The translations under genes were made by a program, and so were the position numbers. The notes beneath the pieces are model-generated. The model did not search any database, had not been told where the DNA came from, and was given only the letters and a program-made list of their open reading frames with translations. This document shows positions 47,260-59,569 of a stretch of 64,000 bases of DNA, one piece after another. The number at the start of each line of letters is the position of its first letter. The first letter of the stretch is position 1. The stretch is from NCBI RefSeq assembly GCF_030272615.1, contig NC_081415.1, positions 266,139,925 to 266,203,924 of the forward strand, in the 5' to 3' direction. Origin of the DNA: Cryptomeria japonica. Taxonomy: Eukaryota; Streptophyta; Pinopsida; Cupressales; Cupressaceae.

Positions 47260-50200
47260 ATGGTTGAAACCCGCCTTCAAAAATCTAGGAGAAAAGCTAA
47301 AGAAGCTCAAGAATCCGCAAACATGAGTTCTTATGAGTATGAAAATGATTTATTTTTCAATCCTGAGCACACTACATTGCCTGACATGGATGTTTATAGA
47401 AACATTCCAAATGTGGAAAACACAGACACTACAAACAACAAGGCTACACACAATGACAATGTGGACAACCTTTCAATACAATCAACAGATATAGAAGAAT
47501 CCATAATGAATCCTTATTTCAATAGACTGGTTGAAGAGATAATGAAGAGGGATAGACAATACTTCTTACACATGATGGCACAAAGTGGAGCTAAAATACC
47601 TCATGATTTTGACATGTCTCAAATAATGGAACATAGACCTTTGCAACAACCTCACTCCAATATGGATCAAAGGAGGCCTAATAGTGGAGGAAATAGAGGA
47701 CCACATATGATGCCTGAGTCACCATCAGTTTTGCCTCAAAAACTAGAAATCCCACATACACACGGTCAAACATATGATACTTACCTTCGAAGACCATTAT
47801 GGAAGTCTTATGCAGATAGATATGCTCAATCACATGCTCAAGCTATGGATCAATCAAAACAAGTGGACATTCAAAGGCATACTCAAAATTTGGACACAAG
47901 GAAACCTCATGTCAAATTTGGGGGCAACACAATAGAACATGACATGCCTATAGAATATGGTATACATGAACAAAATAGATATGGGGTTCCTCAACATGAA
48001 GCTATACCAAGTGCTCCATATATGCCACATCAATATAGACCTCCATATGGACATGTCTACGATCAGTATCATCCATACATGCAACAAGCTCCTCCTCAAA
48101 TGGGTGTTTCAAACACGGGGTATGTTACAAGAAATAGATCTCCTCCCAAGAGTAATTTGGAGCAACAAATAAGAGATTTACAAAAGAAAATGGAGGACAT
48201 GAGTACACCAAAACCAACATACACTATGAGAGATATATGTCCTTATCCATTTGATAAGAGCATCCCAATGCCTCCATTTCCTGCACACTTTGTGACACCA
48301 AAATTTGACAAGTATAGAGGAAAAGGAGACCCCAAAGCACACATAAGACAATTTTTCACAGCTTGCATTGAGGTAGCAGTAGAAGAAACATATTTGATGA
48401 GGTTGTTCCCGTAGAGCTTAGGAGATCAAGCTATGGAATGGTTTTCTCAATTACCTCCTGGTATTAAGTCATGGGGCGACTTAGCAGAGGCATTCATTCA
48501 GCATTTCTCCTACAATATAGAAACAGATATCTCAGTCACTACTCTATGCAATACTAAGCAAAAGGAAGGAGAATCTTTTGCATCATTTTTACAAAGATGG
48601 AGAAATCTAGCTAGTAGATGCTCTTGTGAAATCCCATAGAAACAAATGGTAGAAATGTTCACTCAAAACGTTAACAAGGATATTGGCTATGATCTCAGGA
48701 AAGCTTGTTTGTCTACATTCAAGGATGTTATTGAAAAGGGCCTAGCAACAAAAAAGGTCTTAATTGAACAAGGAGTCATTAAGATATTCAAAGAAAACAA
48801 AGAGGACTTTAAAGGAAAAGACAAGCCAAGATTTTGGAATAAGAACAAGAATACAGTTAATGATGGTGTTGTTGATGCCAACAGAGTGAGACCCAAATTC
48901 GTCTTTTCGGGATCAAGTTCTACAAACAATCAAGTATATACTCAAACAACTTCCAGATCACGAAGGAAGTACACCCCATTGGGAGAACCACTTGAATCAG
49001 TCTTCAAAAAGCTTGTGGCAAACAAAGTGATCACAGTTCTAGATTTTCCTCCATATGAACCAAAGGTTAAGCCGAATTGGTGGAATGATGATGAGTATTG
49101 TGAATTTCATAAGAGCAAGGGTCATAAGACTGGAAATTGCCATCGACTGAAGAACATTGTGCAAGATCTCATTGATAGAGGTGACATTGAGATTGAGGGA
49201 CATTCATCTAATCAAGAACATGAGATGTTTAAGGAACCATTCCCAAAGCATGACAAGGGAAAAGGTAAAGCCACAGATGATCAAGCCAACTATACTAGAG
49301 CACCTTACAACTATGACTCAACTATCAACCACATCTCGATGGACAATCATATCTCTACTATTACTATCAAGAACAAAAATCCTGAGAATCTTCCTCAGAG
49401 ACCCAGGATTGTTCTAAGATGTGTGGGATCTTCGTCCGAGTCTACCTCTGAATGTCATGTTACAACCCGTCGAGGTAAGATTACTTTGCCAGGTGCTTCC
49501 ACTAAAAATGCCGCTTCTTCATCAACCAAACCAGAGTATGACCTTGTAGAACAATTAGGGAAGACACCCACGCTCATCTCCATCCTTGAGCTATTACGCA
49601 TATCTCCCGCACATAAAGCTATTCTTGACAAAATCTTGAGAGACACCGCCGTTCCTATTGATCTGAACGTGGACCAGTTTCAAGCCATGGTGGGATACCT
49701 TTCCATTCCACATTCCCTTACATTCACAGAAGCCGATGACGCATCTGTAAGTCAGCCACATAATGCACCATTACATATTGAAGCCTTCATACACAAACAT
49801 CGAATAAAGCGAGTCCTAATAGATGGAGCTGGTTTAAACATTTGTACATTGAGCACCATTAAACAATTGGGATATTCTGACAAAGCTGTGAATTCTACAA
49901 ATCAAATCACCATCAAGGCCTATGATGATGAAGAGCGTTCATCCAAGGGCACAGTCACCCTACCTCTAAGAATTGGGCCAGTCACAAAGGATGTGGTTTG
50001 TCAAGTCCTAGATCTAGATCTCACATACAACATATTGCTAGGACGTCCTTGGATTCATGAAATGAGGGCAGTCCCATCAACATATCATCAATGCATTAAG
50101 TTTCCTCATAACGGAGTCGAGGTAACAGTCAACGGTGATCCAAATCCGTTCATATATTGCAATAACCTGAGATCACATACTGAGACCATCATTCCCAGTA

Positions 50201-53200
50201 ATCGTGAAGTTGTTCCTTCTTCGGCATACATTGACCCTGAGTCATTGAAACCTTCGACATCAAAACAAGGTGAACTTAAAGGCAAATTTCAAGGCAAAGG
50301 CATGGGAGAATACACTCTAAATCAGACAATGTATTTACGACAAGTCGTGAGCTCTCCAAAAGAATATGGAAGGCCACATCCTAACAAACAAATCTCCATC
50401 ATGGCATTCAAATGGGATCCTACTACCTTTCAAAGATGGGGCGAACTGGAAGAGGAAAATTTATACAAAATGCTTTACAAAGACATTGAAGAGGACACAC
50501 ATGATCAGATCAATATACCTTGTGAGAAATATGGCAAAGGCTTCAAGATTCTACAAAAATTCGGGTATGATGGAAAAAGCCCTCTTGGGTTACGCAAAGA
50601 AGGCACTATGGAGCCCTTACAACCTGAATTGACTGTAAAAAGGGAACGCTCAAAGGGACTTGGTTTTCTGACTTCCAAGATCCACACTAAAAGGACAGAA
50701 GAGGCATCACAAACCAAATTTGCCAAAGTTCAACAAGAAGATTACTATTCCACAGATTCCAACGAATGGGAATGGGGTTCAGACAAATCCTCCAGTGACT
50801 ATGAGCTCACCGAGACATTCAGAGAGCCAGATGAACCCACAGAAGAAGAGGAATTTTACAAAAAATTCAGAGTTGGTCAAGAAACAACTCATAAGGATTT
50901 CCCACAGTCTTCATTTCAAGGTCTTAGGTCGAAATCACATAGGATGAGGACACCTGTCCCAGAATGCACTAATAGTGACGACAATTTGGATTCGCTCACG
51001 ATCGAAACTAATGAGGAGAGTGCCATCGATGACCTCGACAATTGCCTCGATATACCCAAATATAACCACATCTTCACTCTTAGCCCTGCAAACTCTGAAA
51101 ACATTAAAAGCCTTCCCCTTGTTCACCATCAACTCATTGACTAGGATTATGAAGGACCAGCACAATTTGACACATTCCAAAATGACGAAGCTATTATTGA
51201 CTATCTTGGCATACGAGATGATCTTCCCCCTGGGGACCACAAAGCAGGATATACCATAGAACTCAACAACGTGGCATATTTTGGTGAGGGTGTCGGACCT
51301 TCCAGTCGCAAAAATGTGAAAATAAGAACAAAACAAGGGTCTTATGGCGAAAACCACACTGTGGCGCTATCTGACTCCAAAAAAGTAAAAAGAAAGGACG
51401 TATCTGAGGGCGAAAACCTCTTTGAGGCACCCGAAGATGGAAGGCTCGACATTCTCCCAGCATCATATGAGGAAAAATCATCCATGTTGGTAGAGGAGAC
51501 TATCAAGACAAACATTGGTACAGAAGAGATTCCACACAACATATTCCTGGCTCAATCCTTGACAGAGTCCGAAAGATTAAAATTCATAAGCTTCTTCAAA
51601 AAACGACAAGTCAACTTTGCATGGTCATACGCTGATATGCCTGGACTAGATCTAGATTTGGTAATGCATCATTTGACAGTCAAACCGGGGGCAAAGCCAG
51701 TGAAACAGAAATTAAGAAAAATGCATCCGCAAGTAGCATTACTAGTCAAAGCAGAGCTGGAGAAATTACTAGATGTTGGATTCATACGCCCAATTGATTA
51801 TCCTGAATGGATCTCCAATTTAGTACCTGTCAGTAAACCAGATCACAGCATCAGAATATGTACAGATTTTAGAGACATCAACAAATCTTGTCTGAAAGAT
51901 GACTTCCCATTACCAAATATCGACTTGATTGTTGATCTCACAGCAGGTCACGAAATGTTATCTTTAATGGATGGGTTTTCTGGTTATAATCAAATCAGGA
52001 TTGCACCCAAAGATCAACACAAAACATCATTCACTTGTCCGTGGGGAACTTTCTGTTGGAATGTCATGCCCTTTGGGTTAAAAAATGCAGGTGCTACATA
52101 TCAAAGAGCAATGACCACTATCTTTCATGATCTCATGCACATAACTATGGAAGATTATGTTGATGATCTCTTGGGTAAATCAATAGATAGAGATACACAT
52201 TTGGACATACTTTCAGTCATCTTTGATCGGTTGGAAAAATACAAGGTAAGATTAAACCCCAAGAAATGTGTCTTTGGAGTAACCTCCGGGAAGCTCCTAG
52301 GATTCATTGTGTCCAAAAGAGGAATCGAAGCCGATCCAGCAAAAGTCAAGGCTATCTTGGACATGCCGCCACCCAGAAATATCAGTCAACTTCGATCCTT
52401 ACAAGGGAGACTCCAGTCTATACAAAGATTCATAGCACAACTTGCAGATAAGTGTAATCCTTTTCAGCACCTGCTACATAAAAATATCAAATTCAAATGG
52501 GATGATAACTATCAACAAGCTTTTCAGACGCTCAAAGATTATCTTTTGAATCCGCCAGTTCTAATGCCACTAGTTACAGATCAGCTACTCCAACAGCACT
52601 GGGCACTCCTAGCACAACAAATAGCTGACGGCAAGGAAAAAGCAATATACTATATCAGTCGCACATTGGTGGGATATGAGCTAAACTACACACCGATCGA
52701 GCGTGCATGTCTCGTTGTGGTCTTTGCTTCGCAGAAATTACGCCATTATATGCTCACTCAGAAGACTAAGTTGATTGCAAGAATTGATCCACTAAAATAT
52801 CTTCTCAACAAAGCTACACTTACTGGGCGACTGGCCAAATGGGTAATGATCCTGAGTGAGTTCGACATCGAGTATGTGGACAGAAAAGCAATAAAAGGAC
52901 AAGCAATCACGGATCAATTAGCAGATGCTCCCATGATAGATGATGCTCCTCTAAATTCAGAATTTCCAGATGAATCCATTCTAACAATATCACATGCAAA
53001 GCCATGGCAATTATACTTTGACGGCTCATACACACAGCATGGGGCAGGAGCTGGTATTCTCTTTATAACTCCTCAAGGTGATTCTATACCAAAATCATAC
53101 CGCTTATCATTTCCTTGCACTAACAATATAGCGGAATATGAGGCATTAACAACTGGATTACGAATTGCAGTTCAGTGGAAGATCCAAGAACTTCGTGTTT

Positions 53201-53493
53201 TGGGGGATTCTCAACTTGTCATCCGTCAAGCAACTGATGATTACCAAACAAAAGATGAAAAATTAATGCCTTACAAGCAAATGGTGGATGATTTGAAACA
53301 GCACTTCACAAAGATAGATTTTGAGCAGATACCAAGAGAGCAGAATCGTGCTGCAGATGCCATGGCTACAATCGCTTCACTAATTGACCTGTCTCAAAAT
53401 GAAACTTGCTATGAGTTCTTAGAGGACAACCTGTTGGTTCCTTCATATGAGATCACTCCTACTGAAATGATATGCGTTGTTGGTTGGTCCTGA
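47260..53493 (+). pseudogene. Gag-pol of S: gag, zinc-finger-like region, protease, G-patch, RT, two RNase H
   Basis: One continuous frame with stops only at 48412, 48637 and 51142. Gag starts MVETRLQKSRRKAKE, with its core at 48290-48700 (TPKFDKYRGKGDPKAHIRQF; MEWFSQLPPGIKSW). A Cys/His region (EYCEFHKSKGHKTGNC, 49100) precedes the protease (RVLIDGAGLNICTLS, about 49815; ILLGRPWIHE). A G-patch-like segment follows (KYGKGFKILQKFGYDGKSPL, 50525). Reverse transcriptase has YVDD at 52157-52168. The first RNase H ends about 52900. The second shows LYFDGSYTQHGAGAGIL at 53010. The double RNase H marks the Tat lineage. A frameshift near 53485 separates integrase. Confidence 0.92.
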
Positions 53494-54757
53494 ATCCCAG
53501 TTATATGGGTCCATATTCACATACCTTCACGACAATATCTTACCTCCTGATCTATCAAACAACCAACGCCGCACTTTCATTCGCCAATCCTCTCGATACA
53601 TCATTCTAGCTGATATCCTATACCGGTGAGGTCTAGATGGCACTCTTCTTAGATGTTTAGAAAGCGACGAAGCTCAGATTGCGTTACGTGAAGTGCATGA
53701 AGGGATACGTGGTCCGCATGCTAGTGGTCCTACCTTGGCCAAGAAACTCATCAGGACTGGATATTACTGGCCCAATATGGAAAAAGACTCATATCAGTTT
53801 GTCAAGAAATGTAAGCAATGTCAAATTCATGGAGACCTCATATATGCACCAGCACAAGAACTACAACCACTTGCGTCTCCTTGGCCCTTTTGTCAGTGGG
53901 GACTCGATCTCATAGGCAAGATTCACCCTCCTTCTTCCAATGGTCATAAATTCATTATCACAGCCACAAAATATTTCACAAAGTGGATTGAAGCCATACC
54001 TCTCACACAAGTCACTGAAAAATAGATTGCTACCTTCATCCTTAACTATATCATTTGCCGATATGGTATTCCTGATTCCATTATTACTGATAACGGGCGT
54101 CCATTCAAAAATCAGGATGTTCGTGAACTCTGTGAGCGCTTCCATATCTCCCATCATTTCTCCACACCATATTACCCCCAAGGTAATGGCCAAGCTGAGG
54201 CGTCTAATAAAACAATTCTTAAAATTCTCAAAAAGACAGTCGACGGCGCTGGCCGTAACTGGCATATCCAACTCAATCCTGCACTTTGGGCCTACCGCAT
54301 AAGTGTCCGCACACCTACAGGAGCTACACCCTACTCACTTGTCTACGGCGCTGAAGCCATCTTGCCTATGGAGGTCGAGTTACCTTCTTTACGGGTCTCT
54401 TTGCAAAACATCATCAATGATGAAGATTACAGGGTCTCTCGCTTACAAGAACTAGAACTGCTGGATGAACGGAGACAAACTGCTTTTAATCATCTTAAGG
54501 CTTACCAACAGCGAATGAGTTGCAGCTACAATCACAAAGTCAAGCCTTGCACATTTGAGGTAGGTGACTTAGTCCTCAGAGAAAACCCCAAGAATCAGCA
54601 AGACAGAGATAAGAAGGGCAAGTTCGAACCAAACTGGCTGGGTCCTTACATCATCACAGCAGTATATGGCTCAGGGGCATATCAGCTCTCAACTACAGAA
54701 GGTGAACCTTTGGAGGATCCTATCAACAGCATGCACCTTCGCCGGTTCTACACATAG
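53494..54757 (+). pseudogene. Integrase of S
   Basis: Continues pol in another frame from about 53490. The zinc-binding region is HEGIRGPHASG to CKQCQIHGD (53695-53835). The catalytic core has GLDLIGKI, ITDNGRPF and NGQAEASNK, so the DDE triad is intact. One amber stop lies at 54023. The C-terminal domain has FEVGDLVLRENPKNQ and WLGPYIITAVYGSGAYQL, and ends HLRRFYT with TAG at 54755. Role in an intact copy: inserting the cDNA. Confidence 0.92.
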
Positions 54758-56538
54758 CTCATCAGAGTATCCTAATTCAAAAAATACAAAAAAATTATAA
54801 AACAAAAAAATGTTACTTGGTGAAAACCTGGCAAACAGGCGCCTTGTGACACAAAAAACATTGAAAAATCAAAAAAAATAAAGAGAAATAATTTCGTCCA
54901 ACGGTGAAAACCACTTTGGTGGCACCCTGGGCAAGTACCATGGTGAAAACTGGGTCACCAGCGCCATGCGTAGAGACTTTGCTCCTCTCTCCTTCAGGAT
55001 TCTCTTTCATCCTTTCACTTTGCACACACTCACATCCTATTCATTCATAATAAACTTACCCAGTCCCATCATGGATTGTTATTGATCTACCCAAGATTGG
55101 TTAGCCATTAATAATAAACCTCCCTTTTCACATCCCTTTCCATCCATAATAAATCAGATCCTATCTGTGGCTAAGGCAAATCCTACATCTAGTGATGGGT
55201 GTGGAACTGAGAACATCACATGTTTCAAGGAGTACAGTTTCTTCCAACTTCCTTCAGTCTATTCACGCAAAATCCGCAATAAAGCAACATTTGCATCACA
55301 GATCTGCAATAAAGTTTCATCTTCCCCGCAATAAAGTATTAGTTTCATGGATTCAGTCAGTTTCAGATGAGACACAGCAGCAACAATGGGCTTCAACAAA
55401 TCAAATCTTTCAACAGACTCAGACAACATTATGGTTCAGTGCTATCTATCCTTTCTGTAAAAGTGAACATTGTGACCACAATCAAATAAGACTTATACAG
55501 GTGACAAGAGACACTAAACTTGAGGACTACAGTGGATGTTGGTGTCGAGTCTTGGTTTTCTTTTGATTTCATCTTTTTTTTTTTTTTTTTTTTTTTTTGG
55601 TGACATGTCTTTTAGCTTTTCCGGGATGTCTCTGACTAGAGCTTCTATCTCCAGGATGTCTTTGACTAGAAAGGCGAGGATGGGGTATCATCACCCATTT
55701 TCTTTTGCTGTCTGTGGATTGTCTCTTAGTAATGCTATGACTTGTCTAAGGATATGAGAACACTGTGAGTCTAGTATGAACTGGGGCATTCCTTGTTTGT
55801 GACTGTCTTATCTCCATGCAAACGGGTACAATGACTTTCTGGGTCAAATATATGCCTCGATTGTCATAACCTACTTGCCATAATAAAGCTCAATGATGAT
55901 AACGCACAAGAAGCTCTTTCACGTTCATATCTTCTATCTTTCATCCCCCTTTCTTGATTGACTTCCATCATCCTTCTCGAGTCCGCGTAGCCTGCTATCA
56001 CATGACTGAGTATAATGACACACCAAAAATATTTGCATTTCATGTAGCTGCACCTGCATTTCCACATATAAGCTTTTCACACATACATATAGATATCACA
56101 ATTGCATCACATCCTGCACACAACACCTATTAGCACAATTTACATTTGCATTATCATATTCATCTGCATGACATACATTCACATTTGCATCATGCATCAC
56201 ATATAAAACATAAAAGAACAAAAATATTGCATTGTGTCATATACATATTTGCATCCATATCATAAGCATACATTCTAAGAACATCTCATCGCATAGGTAC
56301 ACATGCATATAGCTGCCGCAAAAATGAATCATCTCTCATATATAATCAAATGTGTCATGATACAATGATGTCAAAAGAATCATATGGCTACAAAATCACC
56401 CGCAGGTGTCTACAATACAAAAAAATGGTACAAATACTGATACAAGGGAGCCCTCTATGGCTATGATGAACTCCCTCCCTCGGAGCCGCCTGGCCTCGAC
56501 GGAATCTGAGCTCTAGACGGACCCACTCCAGGATCACC
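54758..56538 (+). other. S region between pol and the end of the PMD gene, with three composite hairpins
   Basis: Three GGTGAAAAC hairpins lie at 54819-54843, 54903-54926 and 54942-54965. A T run (55571-55599) and two copies of GATGTCTNTGACTAGA near 55625 and 55655 follow. CA-rich sequence runs to 56390. I see no gene. The region separates two converging transcription units. Confidence 0.65.
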
Positions 56539-58448
56539 CTACCTGTCTGGTGGTGGTGGAGGACCCATGACCCCACCACTCGATGCCTGTCTCCTCTGGC
56601 TCCCTCCCATAGCCGTCGCTGTCCGCGATGGTCTATGAAAGCTCCTCGCCCGCTGATCTGCTGGCACAGCACCATAATACAAGTCCCTCCAGTAGGCAAT
56701 CTCCTCTCCGGCTCGCAGCACATATGCGTAGTCTGCTCCTGCATCCTCCGCCGCCTACCTCCCTGCCCTCAGCGCGGTCTCAGCCTCAGTATAGCGCTGA
56801 ATCATCTGATCCCTCTCCTGCTCAGTATCCCTGAGCCTGGTCCTGAGTCGGTCCCTCTCCTGCTCCAGATCTTGGATCTCATCTGCCTGGCCCTGGCAGA
56901 TCTCCCTGAGCTCAATCAACTCATCCTCCTCTGGATCCCCGCCCTCTGCCCCTGCCTGTGGCTCTCCCTCTGCGGGTTCCTGTACCTGTGCCGGTCCCTG
57001 TACCTGTGCTGGTGCCTGAATGGGTACCTGTCTCTGTCCATGCCTAGGTCCCTGTCCCTGTCTCTGACCCTGCACCTGTGCCTGTACAGGCACTTGTCCC
57101 TGTCCCTGTCCCTGTCTCTGTCCCTGTCTAGGACCCTGTGCTGCTGGTACCTGCAGGGACAATCCACCACCTGGGCCTGTCCCTCCTGTCCACCCTCCCT
57201 TCGAGGTGCCACCCTCCTCTCCCCAACTACTCCCCTCCACCTCCGTCAGCCTCTGCCTCCATCACCCCCACCGTCCTCATCATCATCTCCTCCTACCTCT
57301 CCCTCCAGTAGCTCCCCTGGATCTGTCAGTCGAGGGAATGGATGCTATGCCCAGTAAGCTGTATACTCTGCATCCATACCTGCATCCTCAATCTCTGGCC
57401 ACATATCTCAGGGTAGGGGCATCATCTCTGCCAGCTGTGTGACTGCCTGATCATATGATAATAATGGCCCGAACAGCGCCTGATCCCTCACTATGCAGGC
57501 ATACATACCCGAGCCTCGTGGCATCCTCTGGATCCTGCCAAACTGTCTGCCAACTCTATCCACCAGCTGTCTCTCCAATATGTAAGGCGTCTGCCCAATC
57601 AAATATCTGCTCCTGAAGGTATAAGGCAGCTCCATTGCATCATCCTCCCACTCCTCGCACCCCAGGTACGGCCTCCAGATGACTACATCAATGTCATCTA
57701 TCACACGCCTCCAGTGCTCTAACCTGCCAATCCGAGGCTGTGAAGTAATCATATCATAAAGATGTACAAAGCTCTGCCCCTGACCTCTGCCCCTGAAGTG
57801 TATCAGGCGTGTGATAGGCAGATGCTCGTATGCCCACACCTGTAGCAGTGTCACTCCACAACCCAGTCCCACTGATCCATGGTAGACGAACTGATGCAGC
57901 TCATAATATAGATGTGTCAAGACGCATGGACCCCATGCATATCTAGTGTGCTCAGTCACCAATATCTCCAGTGCTCCTCCCCAGCCCACTACCAACCCCC
58001 GTGTCGCTCTGTCCGGACACAAGAACCCACTGATGGCTCCTCCGATCACAGCTGGCAAAGCTAGTCCTGTCGCAGTCATGGTATCCCATGCCACGTGCCC
58101 TGCTCTCATCTCTAGCCCGGGATCTTGGAATACCCATCTCAGTGCCTCTCTGTCTCCATCTCGATCATATGGGATCAGCTCTCCATCGATCGGTATGTGC
58201 AAAATCCTATATACATCCTCGAGGGTCACTGTCATCTCCCCCATCGGCAAGTGGAAGGTGCAAGTCTCGGAGTGCCATCTCTCCGCCAGCGTAGTCAGCA
58301 AACCCATGTTTTCCCGAAACTCAGGCACATGTAGCACATGTCTGAGGCCCATCTCCTCAATAGCAGCTCTGTCCTCAAACGACAACTCTGGTCGCAATCT
58401 CTGTGTAGACGGGAATCTCTCCTGTGACTCCAACATAGGCAGATACTC
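56539..58448 (-). pseudogene. Plant mobile domain protein of S, main exon
   Basis: Begins at a likely splice acceptor (GACTGCAG, 58449) with EYLPMLESQERF. The open part, 58436-57408, holds the PMD: LTTLAERWHSETCTFHLP, GEMTVTLEDVYRILHIP and RYAWGPCVLTHLYYELHQF. It is uninterrupted for 342 codons. After a stop at 57408 the frame continues with HPFPRLTDPGE, as in T. A frameshift leads into 57240-56755: a Gln/Gly/Arg/Pro-rich repeat (QGQRQGQGQGQVP), then a coiled coil (EIQDLEQERDRLRTRLRD). After one stop a final Ser/Arg/Pro part ends PPPPPDR at 56539. PMD proteins are known from plant transposons and as host nuclear factors. It lies antisense to pol, as in T. Confidence 0.85.
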
Positions 58449-58482
58449 CTGCAGTCACACAATCAATCATGTCAGTTATCGT

Positions 58483-58760
58483 GGCATTCACTGTTTATCA
58501 CAAAATGCTACTCGCTATCTAAATGCATATGGTTATTTATCCTAGTGACACTCACTGTTCATCACAAAGTGTTGTTATCTATCCTAGTAGTGCTCCCTGT
58601 TCATCACAAAGTACTATGTGTGTGACATTCCCTGTTCATCACAAAGTGTTACTCACATTTAGCACTCCCTGTTCATCACAAAGTGTTGTTCATCCTTTAG
58701 GTACTCCCTGTTCATCACAAAGTACTCTATCTTGGTACTCACTGTTCATCACACAGTGCC
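58483..58760 (+). repeat. Seven 27-base stem-loops with variable stems and a constant loop
   Basis: Units start at 58483, 58547, 58589, 58624, 58661, 58700 and 58734. Each is exactly 27 bases: six-base arm, 15-base loop CNCTGTTYATCACAM, six-base arm. Arms: GGCATT/AATGCT, GACACT/AGTGTT, AGTGCT/AGTACT, GACATT/AGTGTT, AGCACT/AGTGTT, GGTACT/AGTACT, GGTACT/AGTGCC. All 42 pairs are Watson-Crick or G-U if the plus strand is the RNA. Spacers are 37, 15, 8, 10, 12 and 7 bases. Confidence 0.85.
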
Positions 58761-58947
58761 TTGATCTATCCTAGTCTTCCTAGAGGACCTGCTTGAGTGT
58801 ATTCTCTCAGCAGCTTATCCAATCGACAGCGTATGTTCATCACAGAACTGCCGATTTGACCTAGAAGATGCAAATTCATACTTTTCAAACGCAAATGCAC
58901 TTACATGACATAAACGCACTCAAAGACTGCATAGATGCATCTTAAAA

Positions 58948-59039
58948 ACACAGACGCACCTGGCACCAACGCAAACGCGCCTGGAACCGACACAGACGCG
59001 CCTGTTGGACACAGACGCGCCTGGCACCGACATAGACGC
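58948..59039 (-). repeat. Inverted GCGTCTGTGT cluster in the PMD intron of S
   Basis: ACACAGACGC, the exact reverse complement of the leader motif, stands at 58948, 58990 and 59009. Near copies are at 58969 and 59030. Longer units read like CGCGCCTGGCACCGACA. Confidence 0.85.
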
Positions 59040-59158
59040 GGTTGCACATTTTTGCATTTTTTTGGTACCCTATTCCTAGCGCATTTATTGCTAAGCTACC
59101 ACGCATTAATGACAAAATTAAAATGCGTCAAGGTACGAGGAGGTTTGGTGGTACTTAC

Positions 59159-59346
59159 CGGCTCTCCTGCCTCTGCTGGCCTCTGAAATCGTCAAACGCA
59201 GTCGAATCTGTGTACGAAGGCCATCGCTGCTGACTGCTGCTACTCTTTTCTCGCTCTGCACTATGATCTCGTGGAGGTGTAGATGACAATGAGGATATCT
59301 TTTGCTCGTGGTCTATCTTATAGCCTACCCTAGCCCTCGCCTGCAT
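59159..59346 (-). CDS. Probable first exon of the S PMD gene
   Basis: An open frame of 62 codons from ATG at 59346 (MQARARVGYKIDHEQKISS) ends at a consensus donor, CG|GTAAGT. It is rich in Ser, Gln, Arg and Glu, with no domain I recognise. T has a much decayed exon in the same place that also ends at GCG|GTAAGT after GAAAAATG. A weak GGATAAAG box lies about 40 bases upstream. The region 59347-59569 up to the polypurine tract shows no gene. Confidence 0.5.
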
Positions 59347-59569
59347 TTTCCTGAGTCAGTCTTCTTCATCCCTTGACTCTGTCACTTTATCCGGTCTGTC
59401 CATTCTAGCCTTTCTTTCTTATCGAGAGATTGTCTGCAATCTTTTCAAATATTTTCATCCAATCTCTCGAGGGGGCATATCATTCCCATTCTGGGGCAAC
59501 TCTGTATCAGTTCATCTTATCTTCTTTGAAACAACGCGACAAGCCGCATTGTCTCAAAGAGGGGCAAAA

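Larger units (their letters stand above)
58449..59158 (-). other. Probable intron of the S PMD gene, with hairpin array and inverted motif cluster
   Basis: Donor GTAAGTAC directly after exon 1, acceptor GTGTGACTGCAG, and a branch-point-like AACTGAC about 25 bases before it. It is 710 bases long. It contains the stem-loop array (58483-58760) and the motif cluster (58948-59039). Exon 1 and exon 2 as seen do not join in phase, so either a small indel has occurred or the exon 1 frame is different. Confidence 0.6.

Noticed and set aside
56635-57357. Leu/Ser-rich plus-strand frame of 240 codons
   Set aside because: It is the complement of the Gln/Gly/Arg repeat of the S PMD protein; composition comes from the repeat, and no family features are seen.
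58483-58760. CRISPR-like array
   Set aside because: Repeats of 27 bases with spacers look superficially similar, but spacers are 7-37 bases, repeat arms vary, and the context is a plant retrotransposon.
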